From Flavobacterium sp. LC2016-13 (GTDB taxonomy: Bacteria > Bacteroidota > Bacteroidia > Flavobacteriales > Flavobacteriaceae), in assembly GCF_009707955.1 (NCBI RefSeq), contig NZ_WMDQ01000004.1, positions 372,001-436,000 of the forward strand: 64,000 nucleotides of DNA, given 5' to 3'. This document shows positions 45,495-54,590 of the stretch, piece after piece; position 1 is the first letter of the stretch; every line of letters starts with the position of its first letter. The position numbers and the translations under genes are program-made. Below the pieces are notes generated by a model that saw nothing but the letters and a program-made list of their open reading frames with translations, had not been told where the DNA came from and made no database searches.

Positions 45495-45998
45495 ATGCCG
45501 AAAAAATTAATCTTACTGTTTTTATTATCAAGCTTTTTTGCAACTGCACAAACTAAAAGCAATTCAAAATTAGAAACTTATACCAGCCGAAAAGAACTTT
45601 ATAATATAAAATACAATCCGGAGCATTGGATTAAAAATGCGGAATCTGAAAATTGGGATGCTGAATTTCATGATAAATACAGCTTGGTAAGTGCTTATTT
45701 TATTGAATACGATTATTATATATCTGATAAAAAACTTAAAAGCACTATTGAAGAGGAATATAAAGAGTTTGGAAAAATCAAAAATCTAAAAATTTACAAG
45801 AAAAAAGTAAGCAATATCGAAGTGAATTACTTTGAATGTGAGTTAGATTACAACGATTATCTATATAAATATCAAGGTTTTTTCTATAACGGAAAAGGCG
45901 GTTCTATACAAATGCAATTCGGAGCTCAGGCCGAAGCGATAGAACAAAACCAAAACCTTATTGATGAGTTGAATAACGGAATTTCGGTTATTAATTAA
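45495..45998 (+). CDS. Small secreted protein of unknown function
   Basis: This 167-residue protein has a signal peptide (KLILLFLLSSFFATAQTK). The remainder has a strand-rich pattern (YNIKYNPEHWIKNAESENWD, KYQGFFYNGKGGSIQMQFG) similar to small secreted proteins of the PsbP-like type, but I recognise no family firmly. I start at the ATG at 45495, as the upstream TTG adds only five residues. Confidence 0.6.
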   Translation: MPKKLILLFLLSSFFATAQTKSNSKLETYTSRKELYNIKYNPEHWIKNAESENWDAEFHDKYSLVSAYFIEYDYYISDKKLKSTIEEEYKEFGKIKNLKIYKKKVSNIEVNYFECELDYNDYLYKYQGFFYNGKGGSIQMQFGAQAEAIEQNQNLIDELNNGISVIN

Positions 45999-46002
45999 AA
46001 AT

Positions 46003-46038
46003 AAAAAAGGCATAAGAAACTAAAATCTTATGCCTTTT
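46003..46038. terminator. Bidirectional terminator between convergent genes
   Basis: AAAAAAGGCATAAGA, loop, TCTTATGCCTTTTTT lies between the plus-strand gene ending at 45998 and the minus-strand gene ending at 46060. A-run and T-run on both sides allow use in both directions. Confidence 0.82.
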
Positions 46039-46059
46039 TTAATATATTATAATTACAAT

Positions 46060-46440
46060 TTAAGCAATCAATATCTCTACTTCTTCTAATTCAATTGGTG
46101 TTTGTTCTCGAATTTTAAACAAATCCAATAAAAAAGAACTTATTGCCGGCATTGAATTATATACAACCATATCTTCAAAATTATGTACTGAAACTCTATA
46201 TTTTGACGAATTAGTTATCTGAAAACTGAAAAACTTCACTGCTTTTTTTCCGCTTTTGTAATCTCTTGCTTTTAATTGTTTTTCTGTCAAAAGAATAGCT
46301 TCGTTTGTTTTCAAATCAAGAATTTCAACAAAAAAGTCAGGATTTGTTTTAACATCGAAACCTCCTAAAACAAAAATTTCATAAAAGCCATAATACATTT
46401 CAACTTCAAGAATCTCTTTTAACTTAAATTGTAAAATCAT
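46060..46440 (-). CDS. Small protein of unknown function coupled to guaB
   Basis: This 126-residue soluble protein has no signal peptide or known motif. It is rich in beta-strand patterns (YYGFYEIFVLGGFDVK, KAVKFFSFQITNSSKYRVSV). It begins only 3 bases after the guaB stop, which suggests it is cotranscribed with guaB. I do not recognise a family. Confidence 0.6.
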   Translation of the reverse strand: MILQFKLKEILEVEMYYGFYEIFVLGGFDVKTNPDFFVEILDLKTNEAILLTEKQLKARDYKSGKKAVKFFSFQITNSSKYRVSVHNFEDMVVYNSMPAISSFLLDLFKIREQTPIELEEVEILIA

Positions 46441-46443
46441 CGA

Positions 46444-47916
46444 TTATCTTGAATAATTTGGAGCTTCTTTTGTAATTGTTACGTTATGTGGATGACTCTC
46501 TGTAATTCCGCTTGACGTGATTCTAACAAAACGTCCAGTTTCTTGTAAAGTTGGAATATCTTTTGAACCACAATATCCCATTCCGGCACGAAGACCTCCA
46601 ATAAACTGAAGCATACTTTCGTTTAATTCTCCTTTGTAAGGAACACGACCAACAATTCCTTCCGGAACTAATTTTTTAACGTCGTCTTCAACATCTTGGA
46701 AATAACGGTCTTTAGAACCCGTTTGCATAGCTTCAACAGAACCCATTCCGCGGTATGATTTGAATTTTCTTCCTTCAAAAATAATAGTTTCTCCCGGAGA
46801 TTCTTTTGTTCCTGCTAATAATGAACCTAACATTACACAGTCAGCACCTGCAGCGATCGCTTTAGGAATATCACCTGTATAACGAATTCCACCATCTGCA
46901 ATTACCGGAACTCCAGTTCCTTTAATAGCCGCAGCTACTTCAAGAACAGCTGAGAATTGAGGAAAACCAACACCGGCAACAATACGGGTTGTACAGATAG
47001 AACCAGGTCCGATTCCAACTTTTACACCATCAGCGCCATTCTCTACTAAATATTTAGCAGCTTCCGGAGTAGCAATGTTTCCAACAATTACGTCAATTTG
47101 CGGGAATTTTGATTTTACTTCTTTTAATGTATTTACCACACCTTCTGTATGTCCGTGGGCTGTATCAATAATAATGGCGTCTACACCGGCAGCAACTAAT
47201 GCTTCTGCTCTTTGTACTGCATCACCGGTAACTCCGATTGCTGCAGCAACTCTTAAACGTCCAAAAATATCTTTGTTTGCAATTGGTTTTTGAGTTAATT
47301 TGGTAATATCTCTAAAAGTAATTAAACCAACTAATTCATTTTGAGCATTTACAACCGGTAATTTTTCAATTTTATGTCCTTGTAAAACTACTTCTGCTTG
47401 TTCTAATGAAGTTCCTTCTGCAACAGTAACCAAGTTTTGACTTGTCATTACTTCTACAATTGGTCTGGCTCCATTTTTTTCGAAACGTAAATCACGATTT
47501 GTAACGATTCCTTTTAAGATTTTGTTTTCGTCAACAATTGGAATTCCGCCAATTCCGAATTCTTTCATGGCATTTTTTGCATCTGCAATTGTTGAAGTCA
47601 TTGGCAATGTAACCGGATCGATAATCATTCCTGCCTCAGCGCGTTTTACTTTTCTAACCTTCGCCGCTTGTTGCTCAATGGTCATATTTTTATGCAAAAC
47701 ACCAATTCCGCCTTCTTGCGCCATAGCAATTGCCATTGCACTTTCGGTAACGGTATCCATAGCAGCTGATACTATTGGAACGTTTAGTGTTATGTTTCGT
47801 GAAAATTTTGATTTGATACTCACTTCGCGAGGAAGCACATTCGAGTAGTTAGGTACTAATAATACATCGTCGTAAGTTAAACCTTCGCCGATAATCTTGG
47901 AGTTGTGTGCTATCAT
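46444..47916 (-). CDS. guaB: IMP dehydrogenase
   Basis: This 490-residue enzyme oxidises IMP to XMP, the first step to GMP. The catalytic loop is [17 protein letters not shown] with the nucleophilic Cys, followed by [20 protein letters not shown]. Two CBS domains lie at about residues 95-205. A TATATTTG box precedes the gene. The promoter-adjacent gene order with a small unknown protein downstream is described above. Confidence 0.96.
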   Translation of the reverse strand: MIAHNSKIIGEGLTYDDVLLVPNYSNVLPREVSIKSKFSRNITLNVPIVSAAMDTVTESAMAIAMAQEGGIGVLHKNMTIEQQAAKVRKVKRAEAGMIIDPVTLPMTSTIADAKNAMKEFGIGGIPIVDENKILKGIVTNRDLRFEKNGARPIVEVMTSQNLVTVAEGTSLEQAEVVLQGHKIEKLPVVNAQNELVGLITFRDITKLTQKPIANKDIFGRLRVAAAIGVTGDAVQRAEALVAAGVDAIIIDTAHGHTEGVVNTLKEVKSKFPQIDVIVGNIATPEAAKYLVENGADGVKVGIGPGSICTTRIVAGVGFPQFSAVLEVAAAIKGTGVPVIADGGIRYTGDIPKAIAAGADCVMLGSLLAGTKESPGETIIFEGRKFKSYRGMGSVEAMQTGSKDRYFQDVEDDVKKLVPEGIVGRVPYKGELNESMLQFIGGLRAGMGYCGSKDIPTLQETGRFVRITSSGITESHPHNVTITKEAPNYSR

Positions 47917-47942
47917 GGTGCAATTTGTAGTTGAATTGCGTG

Positions 47943-47950
47943 CAAATATA
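47943..47950 (-). promoter_or_regulatory. -7 box of guaB promoter
   Basis: Minus-strand TATATTTG lies 27 bases upstream of the guaB ATG, giving a leader of about 20 bases. No clear -33 TTTG is at the expected spacing. Confidence 0.5.
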
Positions 47951-48076
47951 GTGAATAAATTGGAAACTTGAATACTAACTTTTTCTTAAAATTATTACCG
48001 TAAGAAAGAGACTATATTTTATAGCTTCCAATATTTAAATTCCAATTTTTGTATCATCAAATATTTTATTTAGAAG

Positions 48077-48104
48077 GCTTGTTCTCGACTTCGCTAGAAC
48101 TGAC
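48077..48104. repeat. Fragment of a TTCTCGACTTCGCTAGAACT dispersed element
   Basis: GTTCTCGACTTCGCTAGAAC is nearly self-complementary around CGACTTCGCTAG and sits alone in the spacer between guaB and the DUF5723 gene. It resembles a small dispersed repeat of flavobacterial intergenic regions; only this copy is in the window. Confidence 0.35.
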
Positions 48105-48148
48105 AGTTACTTTAAATGCTCTTATATCACTTATATGGTTTAAAAAAA

Positions 48149-49546
48149 TCAATCTGATTCAGGAAAAATATAATTTAAACCGAATTGAAACGCTATACTA
48201 TTGGCTTTAGAAACATCTTTATATTCTAAAACATTATCGACGAGAGCATAAATATTAAACTTGCCTATGTTTCCCGAAAGTCCCAAACCAATATTTTTAT
48301 TAGAAAAAGCATCAAAAGTATAAGTCGCCTTCAAGCCTAATTTTTCAAAAATACTTCGTTGGTAAAATGCCGTTATTGCTGCAAAAGGTTTTTTCGGCAT
48401 GCTCATTATAAACAACTGACCTCCAACTGAATTCGCATATTTCCTAGTAGTTTTTACTCTGCAATTGCATTCTTCATTTGATCTTGATTCTCCAAATGAA
48501 TATTGAATTGACGAATAGAATTTTACAGGTCTCCAGGTGGTATATTTATTGTAAAGTGTATCTCTTGGAATCGCTTTTTCGAATTCATCCAAAACATTTC
48601 CAGGCGCATTTATATCATCAAAATCCGGATTTACTCCTTCATAATTATAAGTGCCTTTATACGTTAATGTTTCAATATCTTTCGATTGCCTGATAAAACC
48701 CAGATCTATGATACTTGCCGTAAATTGAAGATTTTCTTTAAAATTATATGTTATTCCGGCATCAAAACCTAAACCTAAACTTCCGTTAAAAAAAGTGTTG
48801 TGAACGATATCTTCTGCCTCGCTTCCTTTATATTCATCTTTTGTAAAAGTGGCAATCCCCGAACTTTTAATTTCTAAATTTGATGCGATTACCTGAGTGT
48901 AAAAATTTGGTGTCCCGTCACTTTGACCTGTATAAATAAATCCTGAATTTTTTGTAGATGTTGCGTTGGCACCACTAGAATAAATTTTGACGCGGCCGCC
49001 TAAAACCAACTTTTCATTTAATTTTTTATGAAATCCGACATGAAATACAGAAAGTACTTCGGCTCTCAGATTAAAATCAGATAAATCAAAGGTTTTACCT
49101 ATATGATCCCTATTTCCATCTAATGCTAATATGGCTAAATCTTTTGGTACATACATCAAAAAATCAAATTCCTGATAGAGTCCAAATGAAATATAAGACT
49201 GACTTTTTTCACCGCCAATTCTAAATCCTCCGGAAAATAATTCGAGTTGTTGATTAATATGGGTTTTATCATTTGCAGATGATTTGTTTATAATGTTTCT
49301 GACTTTATCATTAAAATCAACTCCATTATTGGCAAATAAATCATACGCAGTAAAACTACTGGAACCCAGATTGGCTGAAATTCCGGATAATAACGGAATC
49401 CCAAAATAGTATTTATACGAAACATCGGCACCCGGATTTACAAGTAACGATTGCGGAATCGGGGTAAAATTATACAGGATTTCTTTATTTTGAGCAAAAC
49501 AAGAAAGCTGAAAAGCGACTAGTATTATCAGGTATATCTTTCTCAT
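48149..49546 (-). CDS. DUF5723 family outer-membrane beta-barrel protein
   Basis: This 465-residue protein has a signal peptide (MRKIYLIILVAFQLSCFAQ) and alternating strands through to a terminal FQFGLNYIFPESD. The opening FTPIPQSLLVNPGADVSYKYYFGIP, with its PQSLLVNPG, is the DUF5723 hallmark. Members resemble FadL/PorV-type barrels of the outer membrane. It overlaps the upstream lipoprotein gene by 4 bases, so the two are expressed together and probably interact. Confidence 0.8.
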   Translation of the reverse strand: MRKIYLIILVAFQLSCFAQNKEILYNFTPIPQSLLVNPGADVSYKYYFGIPLLSGISANLGSSSFTAYDLFANNGVDFNDKVRNIINKSSANDKTHINQQLELFSGGFRIGGEKSQSYISFGLYQEFDFLMYVPKDLAILALDGNRDHIGKTFDLSDFNLRAEVLSVFHVGFHKKLNEKLVLGGRVKIYSSGANATSTKNSGFIYTGQSDGTPNFYTQVIASNLEIKSSGIATFTKDEYKGSEAEDIVHNTFFNGSLGLGFDAGITYNFKENLQFTASIIDLGFIRQSKDIETLTYKGTYNYEGVNPDFDDINAPGNVLDEFEKAIPRDTLYNKYTTWRPVKFYSSIQYSFGESRSNEECNCRVKTTRKYANSVGGQLFIMSMPKKPFAAITAFYQRSIFEKLGLKATYTFDAFSNKNIGLGLSGNIGKFNIYALVDNVLEYKDVSKANSIAFQFGLNYIFPESD

Positions 49547-50103
49547 TCTGCTTCGATTTCCATGTAAGCAGTTGCACTCGAACGTAATTTCAAATTACCT
49601 GAACTACCAGAATTTAATGGCGGCCCGGCTCCTATTCTTACCGTAAAACCAATTTTAACTGTTTGTTTTAAAAGTACCAATCTTTGATTTTCGAAAACTT
49701 CTGTTGGGTATTTTATAATATTTGAACCTCCTGAATAGGCCGGAATGTCAAAAGTCAAAGTTTCAAGAACTTGATCATTTTGGTTCAGAAATAAAACATC
49801 GAGACTAAAAGATCTGTTTATTGTATTTTCTAATTCGAAATCACATTCTGCTTTAACAAGATTGTCTTTGAAAAATTTTTCTTTAAAAGCTTTAAAAGGT
49901 TGGATATCAGAAGCTATTTGTTGTGCACTTCCGTTATCAGTAAATTGATTTGCAGGAACATCAAAATAAGCCAGATTAGCTACAAAAACTGGGGTTAATA
50001 CCAGATCATTAACCTGATCAAAATCTAAATCACTTGAGCATGAGCAAAATAAAAATGCTGCGCCTATAACTTTTGAAATTCTGTTGATTAAGTATAATTT
50101 CAT
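49543..50103 (-). CDS. Lipoprotein partner of the DUF5723 barrel
   Basis: This 186-residue protein has a short N-terminal signal sequence with a lipobox-like FLFCSCSSD (Cys at about residue 20 or 22). The rest is strand-rich with no family I recognise (SFSLDVLFLNQNDQVLETLTFD, RLVLLKQTVKIGFTVRIG). Its stop overlaps the barrel start by 4 bases. It would be anchored in the outer or inner membrane. Confidence 0.65.
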   Translation of the reverse strand: MKLYLINRISKVIGAAFLFCSCSSDLDFDQVNDLVLTPVFVANLAYFDVPANQFTDNGSAQQIASDIQPFKAFKEKFFKDNLVKAECDFELENTINRSFSLDVLFLNQNDQVLETLTFDIPAYSGGSNIIKYPTEVFENQRLVLLKQTVKIGFTVRIGAGPPLNSGSSGNLKLRSSATAYMEIEAE

Positions 50104-50185
50104 AACAAAGTAGCTTACTAATAATAAGCTACAACGTTGATTTATTGCTACTTATTATAAAGTGAGTAGTAAATATACTACTTTT

Positions 50186-51052
50186 TTAATGAAATTTACC
50201 AAACAATTTTGAAGCTTCATTATAAGCGCTTTCAAAACTTAAAGAATTTAATCCTGTTACTTTTTTATTAGAAGTAAAATAAGAAATAAGTTTTTCGGTA
50301 GGCATGTTTCCGGTCAATTTATCTGTTGCCATCGGGCAGCCTCCAAAACCCTGAATAGCACCGTCAAATCTTGTGCAGCCGGCTTTGTGAGCAGCGTCAA
50401 TTTTTTCGAACCAACTATTGGGAGTTGTATGCAAATGTGCTCCGAATTCTATTTGAGGATATTTCGGAATTAAATTAGAAAAAAGATATGTAATTACTTC
50501 AGGTGTAGAACTTCCTACTGTATCAGAAAGTGACAGGATTTTTACGCCCATTTTAGACAATTTTTCTGTCCATTCACCAACAATTTCAACATCCCACGGA
50601 TCTCCGTACGGATTTCCAAAACCCATTGAAAGATAGGTTACGACTTCTTTATTTTTTTTATCAGCAATTTCGAGAATTTCTTCAAGGGTAACCAAAGATT
50701 CAGCAATGGTTTTGTGCGTATTACGCATCTGGAAATTCTCTGATATCGAAAAAGGAAATCCTAAATATCGAATAGCTTCATGTTCAGAGGCTAACTGTGC
50801 ACCTTGTGTATTCGCAATTATTGCCAGCAATTTACTTGTGGTTTGCGATAGATCAAGCTGTGCCAAAACTTCGGCTGTATCCTGCATTTGCGGAATCGCT
50901 TTTGGAGATACAAAACTTCCAAAATCAATCGTATCAAAACCTACTCTAAGCAAAGCCTGTATGTATGAAACCTTGTTTTTTGTGGGAATAAAAGTTTTGA
51001 TACCTTGCATAGCATCACGTGGACATTCGATAATTTTGATTTCTTTATTCAA
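50186..51052 (-). CDS. Hydroxymethylglutaryl-CoA lyase-like enzyme
   Basis: This 288-residue TIM-barrel enzyme resembles HMG-CoA lyase, which splits HMG-CoA to acetoacetate and acetyl-CoA in leucine breakdown. Arg12-Asp13 in ECPRDAMQG, DFGSFVSPKAIPQM, the metal-binding HLHTT and GGCPMA near residue 240 (catalytic Cys loop) are present. I use the TTG at 51052 since an in-frame stop lies two codons upstream and the conserved start motif would be lost with the next ATG. It is monocistronic as far as visible. Confidence 0.87.
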   Translation of the reverse strand: MNKEIKIIECPRDAMQGIKTFIPTKNKVSYIQALLRVGFDTIDFGSFVSPKAIPQMQDTAEVLAQLDLSQTTSKLLAIIANTQGAQLASEHEAIRYLGFPFSISENFQMRNTHKTIAESLVTLEEILEIADKKNKEVVTYLSMGFGNPYGDPWDVEIVGEWTEKLSKMGVKILSLSDTVGSSTPEVITYLFSNLIPKYPQIEFGAHLHTTPNSWFEKIDAAHKAGCTRFDGAIQGFGGCPMATDKLTGNMPTEKLISYFTSNKKVTGLNSLSFESAYNEASKLFGKFH

Positions 51053-51189
51053 AGTTTATTCTTTTGTGAATGCTAAGTTAGTTTCTTTTTTAAAGAAATA
51101 AAAGTTATAATTTTCTTTAAATTTACTATTACATAATATTGTAATATATCCATAAATTACCTAAAAACGTAATAATAAAAAATATTCTA

Positions 51190-51197
51190 TATATTTG
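51190..51197 (+). promoter_or_regulatory. Upstream TATATTTG box before satD
   Basis: First of two perfect TAnnTTTG matches ahead of the SatD gene (47 bases before the ATG). Which one is used cannot be told from sequence. Confidence 0.4.
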
Positions 51198-51224
51198 TAA
51201 TACAAAAGTTTATTTATTTTTAAT

Positions 51225-51232
51225 TATATTTG
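51225..51232 (+). promoter_or_regulatory. Downstream TATATTTG box before satD
   Basis: Second TATATTTG, ending 4 bases before the ATG at 51237; use of this box would give a leaderless mRNA. Confidence 0.45.
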
Positions 51233-51236
51233 AATT

Positions 51237-51851
51237 ATGACAAGTGTAATCACAGGCGATATTATCGGTTCAAGACAACAAGAGTCTAAACACTGGGTAG
51301 AAGATTTGAAAAAAATCTTAAAGCCGTTTGGAAAAACGCCAGGTCAATGGGAAGTTTACAGAGGAGATGAATTTCAGGTCGAAATCAAAAATCCGGAAGA
51401 TGCTTTACTTGCCGCAATTTTAATAAAAGCGCATTTAAGAAGCATAAAATCAGACGCCAGAATGAGTATTGGTTTTGGTGATAAAACGCATAATGCAGAA
51501 AGAATATCAGAAAGTAATGGTTCTGCATTTATAAATTCAGGAGAACTTTTTGAAACTTTGAAGAAACAAAAAGTGACTTTAGCTCTTAGAACCGGACATG
51601 TTAGTTTTGATGAAAAAATGAATTTGATGCTTCGTCTGGCTTTAACTTTTATGGACAGCTGGCTCGTACAATCGGCAGAATCTGTTGCCATTGCTATAGA
51701 AAACCCAACTTTATCACAAGAAGAGCTTGGGCAAAAATTGGGCATTAATCAAGCTGCGGTTAGCCGACGACAAAAACGCGCTCAGTTTGATTTAGTAATG
51801 AATTTAGATCGTTATTTTAGAACACAAATAAAACAACTTACAACGCGATGA
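51237..51851 (+). CDS. SatD-family DNA-binding protein
   Basis: This 204-residue protein has the SatD layout: an N-terminal cyclase-like domain (SVITGDIIGSRQ, EVYRGDEFQVEI) and a C-terminal helix-turn-helix at about 155-180 (TLSQEELGQKLGINQAAVSR). SatD proteins are regulators found with DUF3307 membrane proteins. It overlaps that gene by 4 bases here. The regulated target is unknown. Two TATATTTG boxes precede it. Confidence 0.85.
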   Translation: MTSVITGDIIGSRQQESKHWVEDLKKILKPFGKTPGQWEVYRGDEFQVEIKNPEDALLAAILIKAHLRSIKSDARMSIGFGDKTHNAERISESNGSAFINSGELFETLKKQKVTLALRTGHVSFDEKMNLMLRLALTFMDSWLVQSAESVAIAIENPTLSQEELGQKLGINQAAVSRRQKRAQFDLVMNLDRYFRTQIKQLTTR

Positions 51852-52561
51852 TTTTATTTATAAAACTACTTTTAGCACATTTATTAGGCGATTTTATCTG
51901 GCAGCCCAACTCATGGGTTATTGATAAGGAAGCTAAAAAACATAAAAGTATTTATTTATATTTTCATATTCTTTTGCATGGTGTTCTAGCTGCAATTTTG
52001 ATTGGAGAACTTCAGTTTATACCTTATGCCGTTTTAATTGCTGTTACGCATGGCATTATCGATTTAATCAAATTAAATTTTCAAAAAGACAAGACAAAAC
52101 GAACCTGGTTTATTCTGGATCAAATTGCACATATTTTAATTTTAATTGGCATTGTGCTGCTTTATCAAAACAAAGCGATCGACTTACTTTGGTTCGATAA
52201 TCAATTCTGGATTTTGATCACGGGATTTTTATTCATCACAAAACCTACTTCAATTTTTATTAAAACAATTATCTCGATCTGGAGTCCTGAAAGTCAGGAT
52301 GATCGCACTAATTCGCTTGCCAGTGCAGGAAACTACATTGGCATATTAGAACGTTTATTTGTGTTTTGTTTTATTTTAACAGGACACTTTGAAGCGATTG
52401 GCTTTTTATTGGCTGCTAAATCTATTTTTAGGTTTGGAGATTTAAAAGAAGCCAAAGACAGAAAACTTACCGAATATGTTTTAATTGGTACTTTAATCAG
52501 TTTTGGCGTTGCTATCGTTATCGGACTTGTTGTTCAGACGCTGCTTTTACAATTGCTTTAA
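51848..52561 (+). CDS. DUF3307 polytopic membrane protein
   Basis: This 237-residue protein has about six membrane segments. [26 protein letters not shown] is the DUF3307 start, with [11 protein letters not shown] and [14 protein letters not shown] as the second block. Function unknown. It is coupled with the SatD gene by a 4-base overlap and its 3' end overlaps the convergent pyrD by 15 bases. Confidence 0.85.
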   Translation: MILFIKLLLAHLLGDFIWQPNSWVIDKEAKKHKSIYLYFHILLHGVLAAILIGELQFIPYAVLIAVTHGIIDLIKLNFQKDKTKRTWFILDQIAHILILIGIVLLYQNKAIDLLWFDNQFWILITGFLFITKPTSIFIKTIISIWSPESQDDRTNSLASAGNYIGILERLFVFCFILTGHFEAIGFLLAAKSIFRFGDLKEAKDRKLTEYVLIGTLISFGVAIVIGLVVQTLLLQLL

Positions 52562-53581
52562 AACCTTTTTGTTAATTGCTTTTATCAAAGCCGGACCTTC
52601 GTAAATAAAGCCTGTATATAATTGTACCAGACTTGCGCCTGCGTTTAGTTTTTCGATCGCATCATCTGCAGAATGAATTCCTCCTACTCCAATAATCGGA
52701 AATGCTTTATTGCTTTTTTCAGAAAGAAAACGAATTACTTCTGTAGAACGTTTTGTTAATGGTTTTCCTGATAATCCGCCCATTTCTGATTGATTTTGAG
52801 ATTGTAATCCGTCTCTTGAAATCGTTGTATTTGTAGCAATTACACCCGCAATTTGAGTTGTTTTTACAATATCAATAATATCCAATAATTGTTCGTCTGT
52901 AAGATCCGGAGCAATTTTTAAAAGAATTGGTTTTACCTTCTGGTTGCTTGTTTTTTGCTTCTCAACATTTCTGTCCTGCAATGTTTGCAACAAAGCTGTC
53001 AATGGTTCTTTATCTTGTAATGCTCTTAAATTTGGTGTATTTGGCGAACTTACATTCACAACAAAATAATCTACATGATCAAATAAGGCATCAAAACAAA
53101 TAATATAATCATCTACCGCATTTTCGTTTGGCGTAACTTTATTTTTTCCAATATTTCCGCCAATTAAAACGCCTGAATTCTTTTTTAAACGTTCTACAGC
53201 TTCAAGAACTCCACCATTATTAAAACCCATTCGGTTAATAATTGCCTGATCTTCTTTCAATCTGAATAAACGTTTTTTTGGATTTCCTTCCTGACCAACC
53301 GGCGTTACGGTTCCAATTTCAATAAAACCAAAACCAAAATCAGAAAGCTCTTTGTATAACTTGGCATCTTTATCAAATCCTGCTGCAAGACCAACCGGGT
53401 TTTTAAATTTAATTCCGAAAACCTCACGTTCTAAACGTGTATCTTTTACTTCATAAATCGCTCTTATAATTGATGAAACTCCAGGTATTTTTGAAATGAA
53501 TTTTACAAATGAAAAAGTAAAGTAATGCACTTCTTCTGGATCAAACCAAAAAAGTATCGGACGAATTATCAATTTATACAT
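52547..53581 (-). CDS. pyrD: Dihydroorotate dehydrogenase (quinone), class 2
   Basis: This 344-residue FMN enzyme oxidises dihydroorotate to orotate at the membrane in pyrimidine synthesis. An N-terminal membrane-binding helix ([20 protein letters not shown]), [13 protein letters not shown], the class 2 catalytic serine in [12 protein letters not shown] and [12 protein letters not shown] are present. I start at the ATG at 53581, as the longer frame to 53611 would overlap a TAAATTTG promoter box. Confidence 0.93.
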   Translation of the reverse strand: MYKLIIRPILFWFDPEEVHYFTFSFVKFISKIPGVSSIIRAIYEVKDTRLEREVFGIKFKNPVGLAAGFDKDAKLYKELSDFGFGFIEIGTVTPVGQEGNPKKRLFRLKEDQAIINRMGFNNGGVLEAVERLKKNSGVLIGGNIGKNKVTPNENAVDDYIICFDALFDHVDYFVVNVSSPNTPNLRALQDKEPLTALLQTLQDRNVEKQKTSNQKVKPILLKIAPDLTDEQLLDIIDIVKTTQIAGVIATNTTISRDGLQSQNQSEMGGLSGKPLTKRSTEVIRFLSEKSNKAFPIIGVGGIHSADDAIEKLNAGASLVQLYTGFIYEGPALIKAINKKVLKQL

Positions 53582-53964
53582 AAAGGTTGTGTTGTGTGTT
53601 TTTGGGTGCAAATTTAAATATTATAGTTTAAAATAGGCTCTTTTTACAAAAAACAGTTTTTTGTGAAATTTAACGATTGGTAAATTCGAATAAAAGGCAA
53701 TTAAAAATTCCTACAAAAACAAACAAGGATTAGCAAAATTTCTGTAACTTCGCTTTTAAATACCTTATTATACAAATAGTTACACAAATACAACTTGTTT
53801 TCTTACAACCCTTATTCAGAATATTATATCATTCAAAATAAAACAAATACCCTTTTCTAAAGAGGGTTTCATATTTTAAAGATTTTTTTTTACCTCTTGA
53901 ATTTCAAAAATATTTAAAATTCGAATTCTACACTTAAGTTATTTTAATTCTAAAAATAAAAAAC
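53582..53964. other. Divergent intergenic region of 383 bases
   Basis: AT-rich region between pyrD and the barrel gene. The pyrD promoter box lies at its left end (53609-53616). The rest shows no reading frame and no clear hairpin; the GTAACTTCGCTTTTAAATAC stretch near 53744 resembles a TTTG-type promoter region but I cannot assign it. Confidence 0.5.
53609..53616 (-). promoter_or_regulatory. -7 box of pyrD promoter
   Basis: Minus-strand TAAATTTG fits TAnnTTTG and lies 28 bases before the ATG at 53581. It overlaps the start of the longer possible frame and so decides the start. Confidence 0.5.
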
Positions 53965-54537
53965 ATGAATTATCAAAAATACATTAAGCCAGTTTTAATA
54001 TTATTGACCATACTATATAATTCTACAATGATTTTCGCTCAGGAAAGTGAGGAAAAAGGCGCTTTTAATCCACATCATCAAATTGGAATTTCTATTAATC
54101 ACGTACATGTTTTTGAAGGAAGAGACGATGAAGGAAACAGAGAAGTTTTAGCTCTTCCGGCCTGGGCAATCGATTATACTTATCATCTGAGTCAAAAATG
54201 GGCGATTGGTTTGCATACCGATTTTATAATCGAAAAATTCAAGGTCGAAAAAAGCCTGGAGGGCGGTGAAGATAAAGAAACCGTTGAAAGAAGTTACCCT
54301 ATCGCTCCTGCTCTGGTTGGCATTTATAAACTAAAAGAACATTGGAGTTTTCTGCTTGGAATGGGCGGTGAATTTGCCAAAGAAGAAAATTATCTCCTGA
54401 CACGCGCCGGAGTTGAATATGGTTATGAATTACCCAAAGAATGGGAAATTTTTGGAACCTTTAGTTATGACATAAAATGGAATGCTTATGACAGCTGGGG
54501 AATTGGTTTAGGAATTGCGAAAAATTTCGGGAAATAA
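53965..54537 (+). CDS. Small outer-membrane beta-barrel protein
   Basis: This 190-residue protein has a signal peptide (ends near IFAQES). Eight or so short amphipathic strands follow, with YGYELPKEWEIFGTFSYDIK and a terminal GIGLGIAKNFGK typical of OmpW/OmpX-like outer-membrane barrels. Substrate unknown. It is the first of a plus-strand set of four envelope genes. Confidence 0.7.
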   Translation: MNYQKYIKPVLILLTILYNSTMIFAQESEEKGAFNPHHQIGISINHVHVFEGRDDEGNREVLALPAWAIDYTYHLSQKWAIGLHTDFIIEKFKVEKSLEGGEDKETVERSYPIAPALVGIYKLKEHWSFLLGMGGEFAKEENYLLTRAGVEYGYELPKEWEIFGTFSYDIKWNAYDSWGIGLGIAKNFGK

Positions 54538-54590
54538 CGCTGAAAAACAGTTAGAAATCAATTTAGTAAATACATAACCAAATTAAATAT

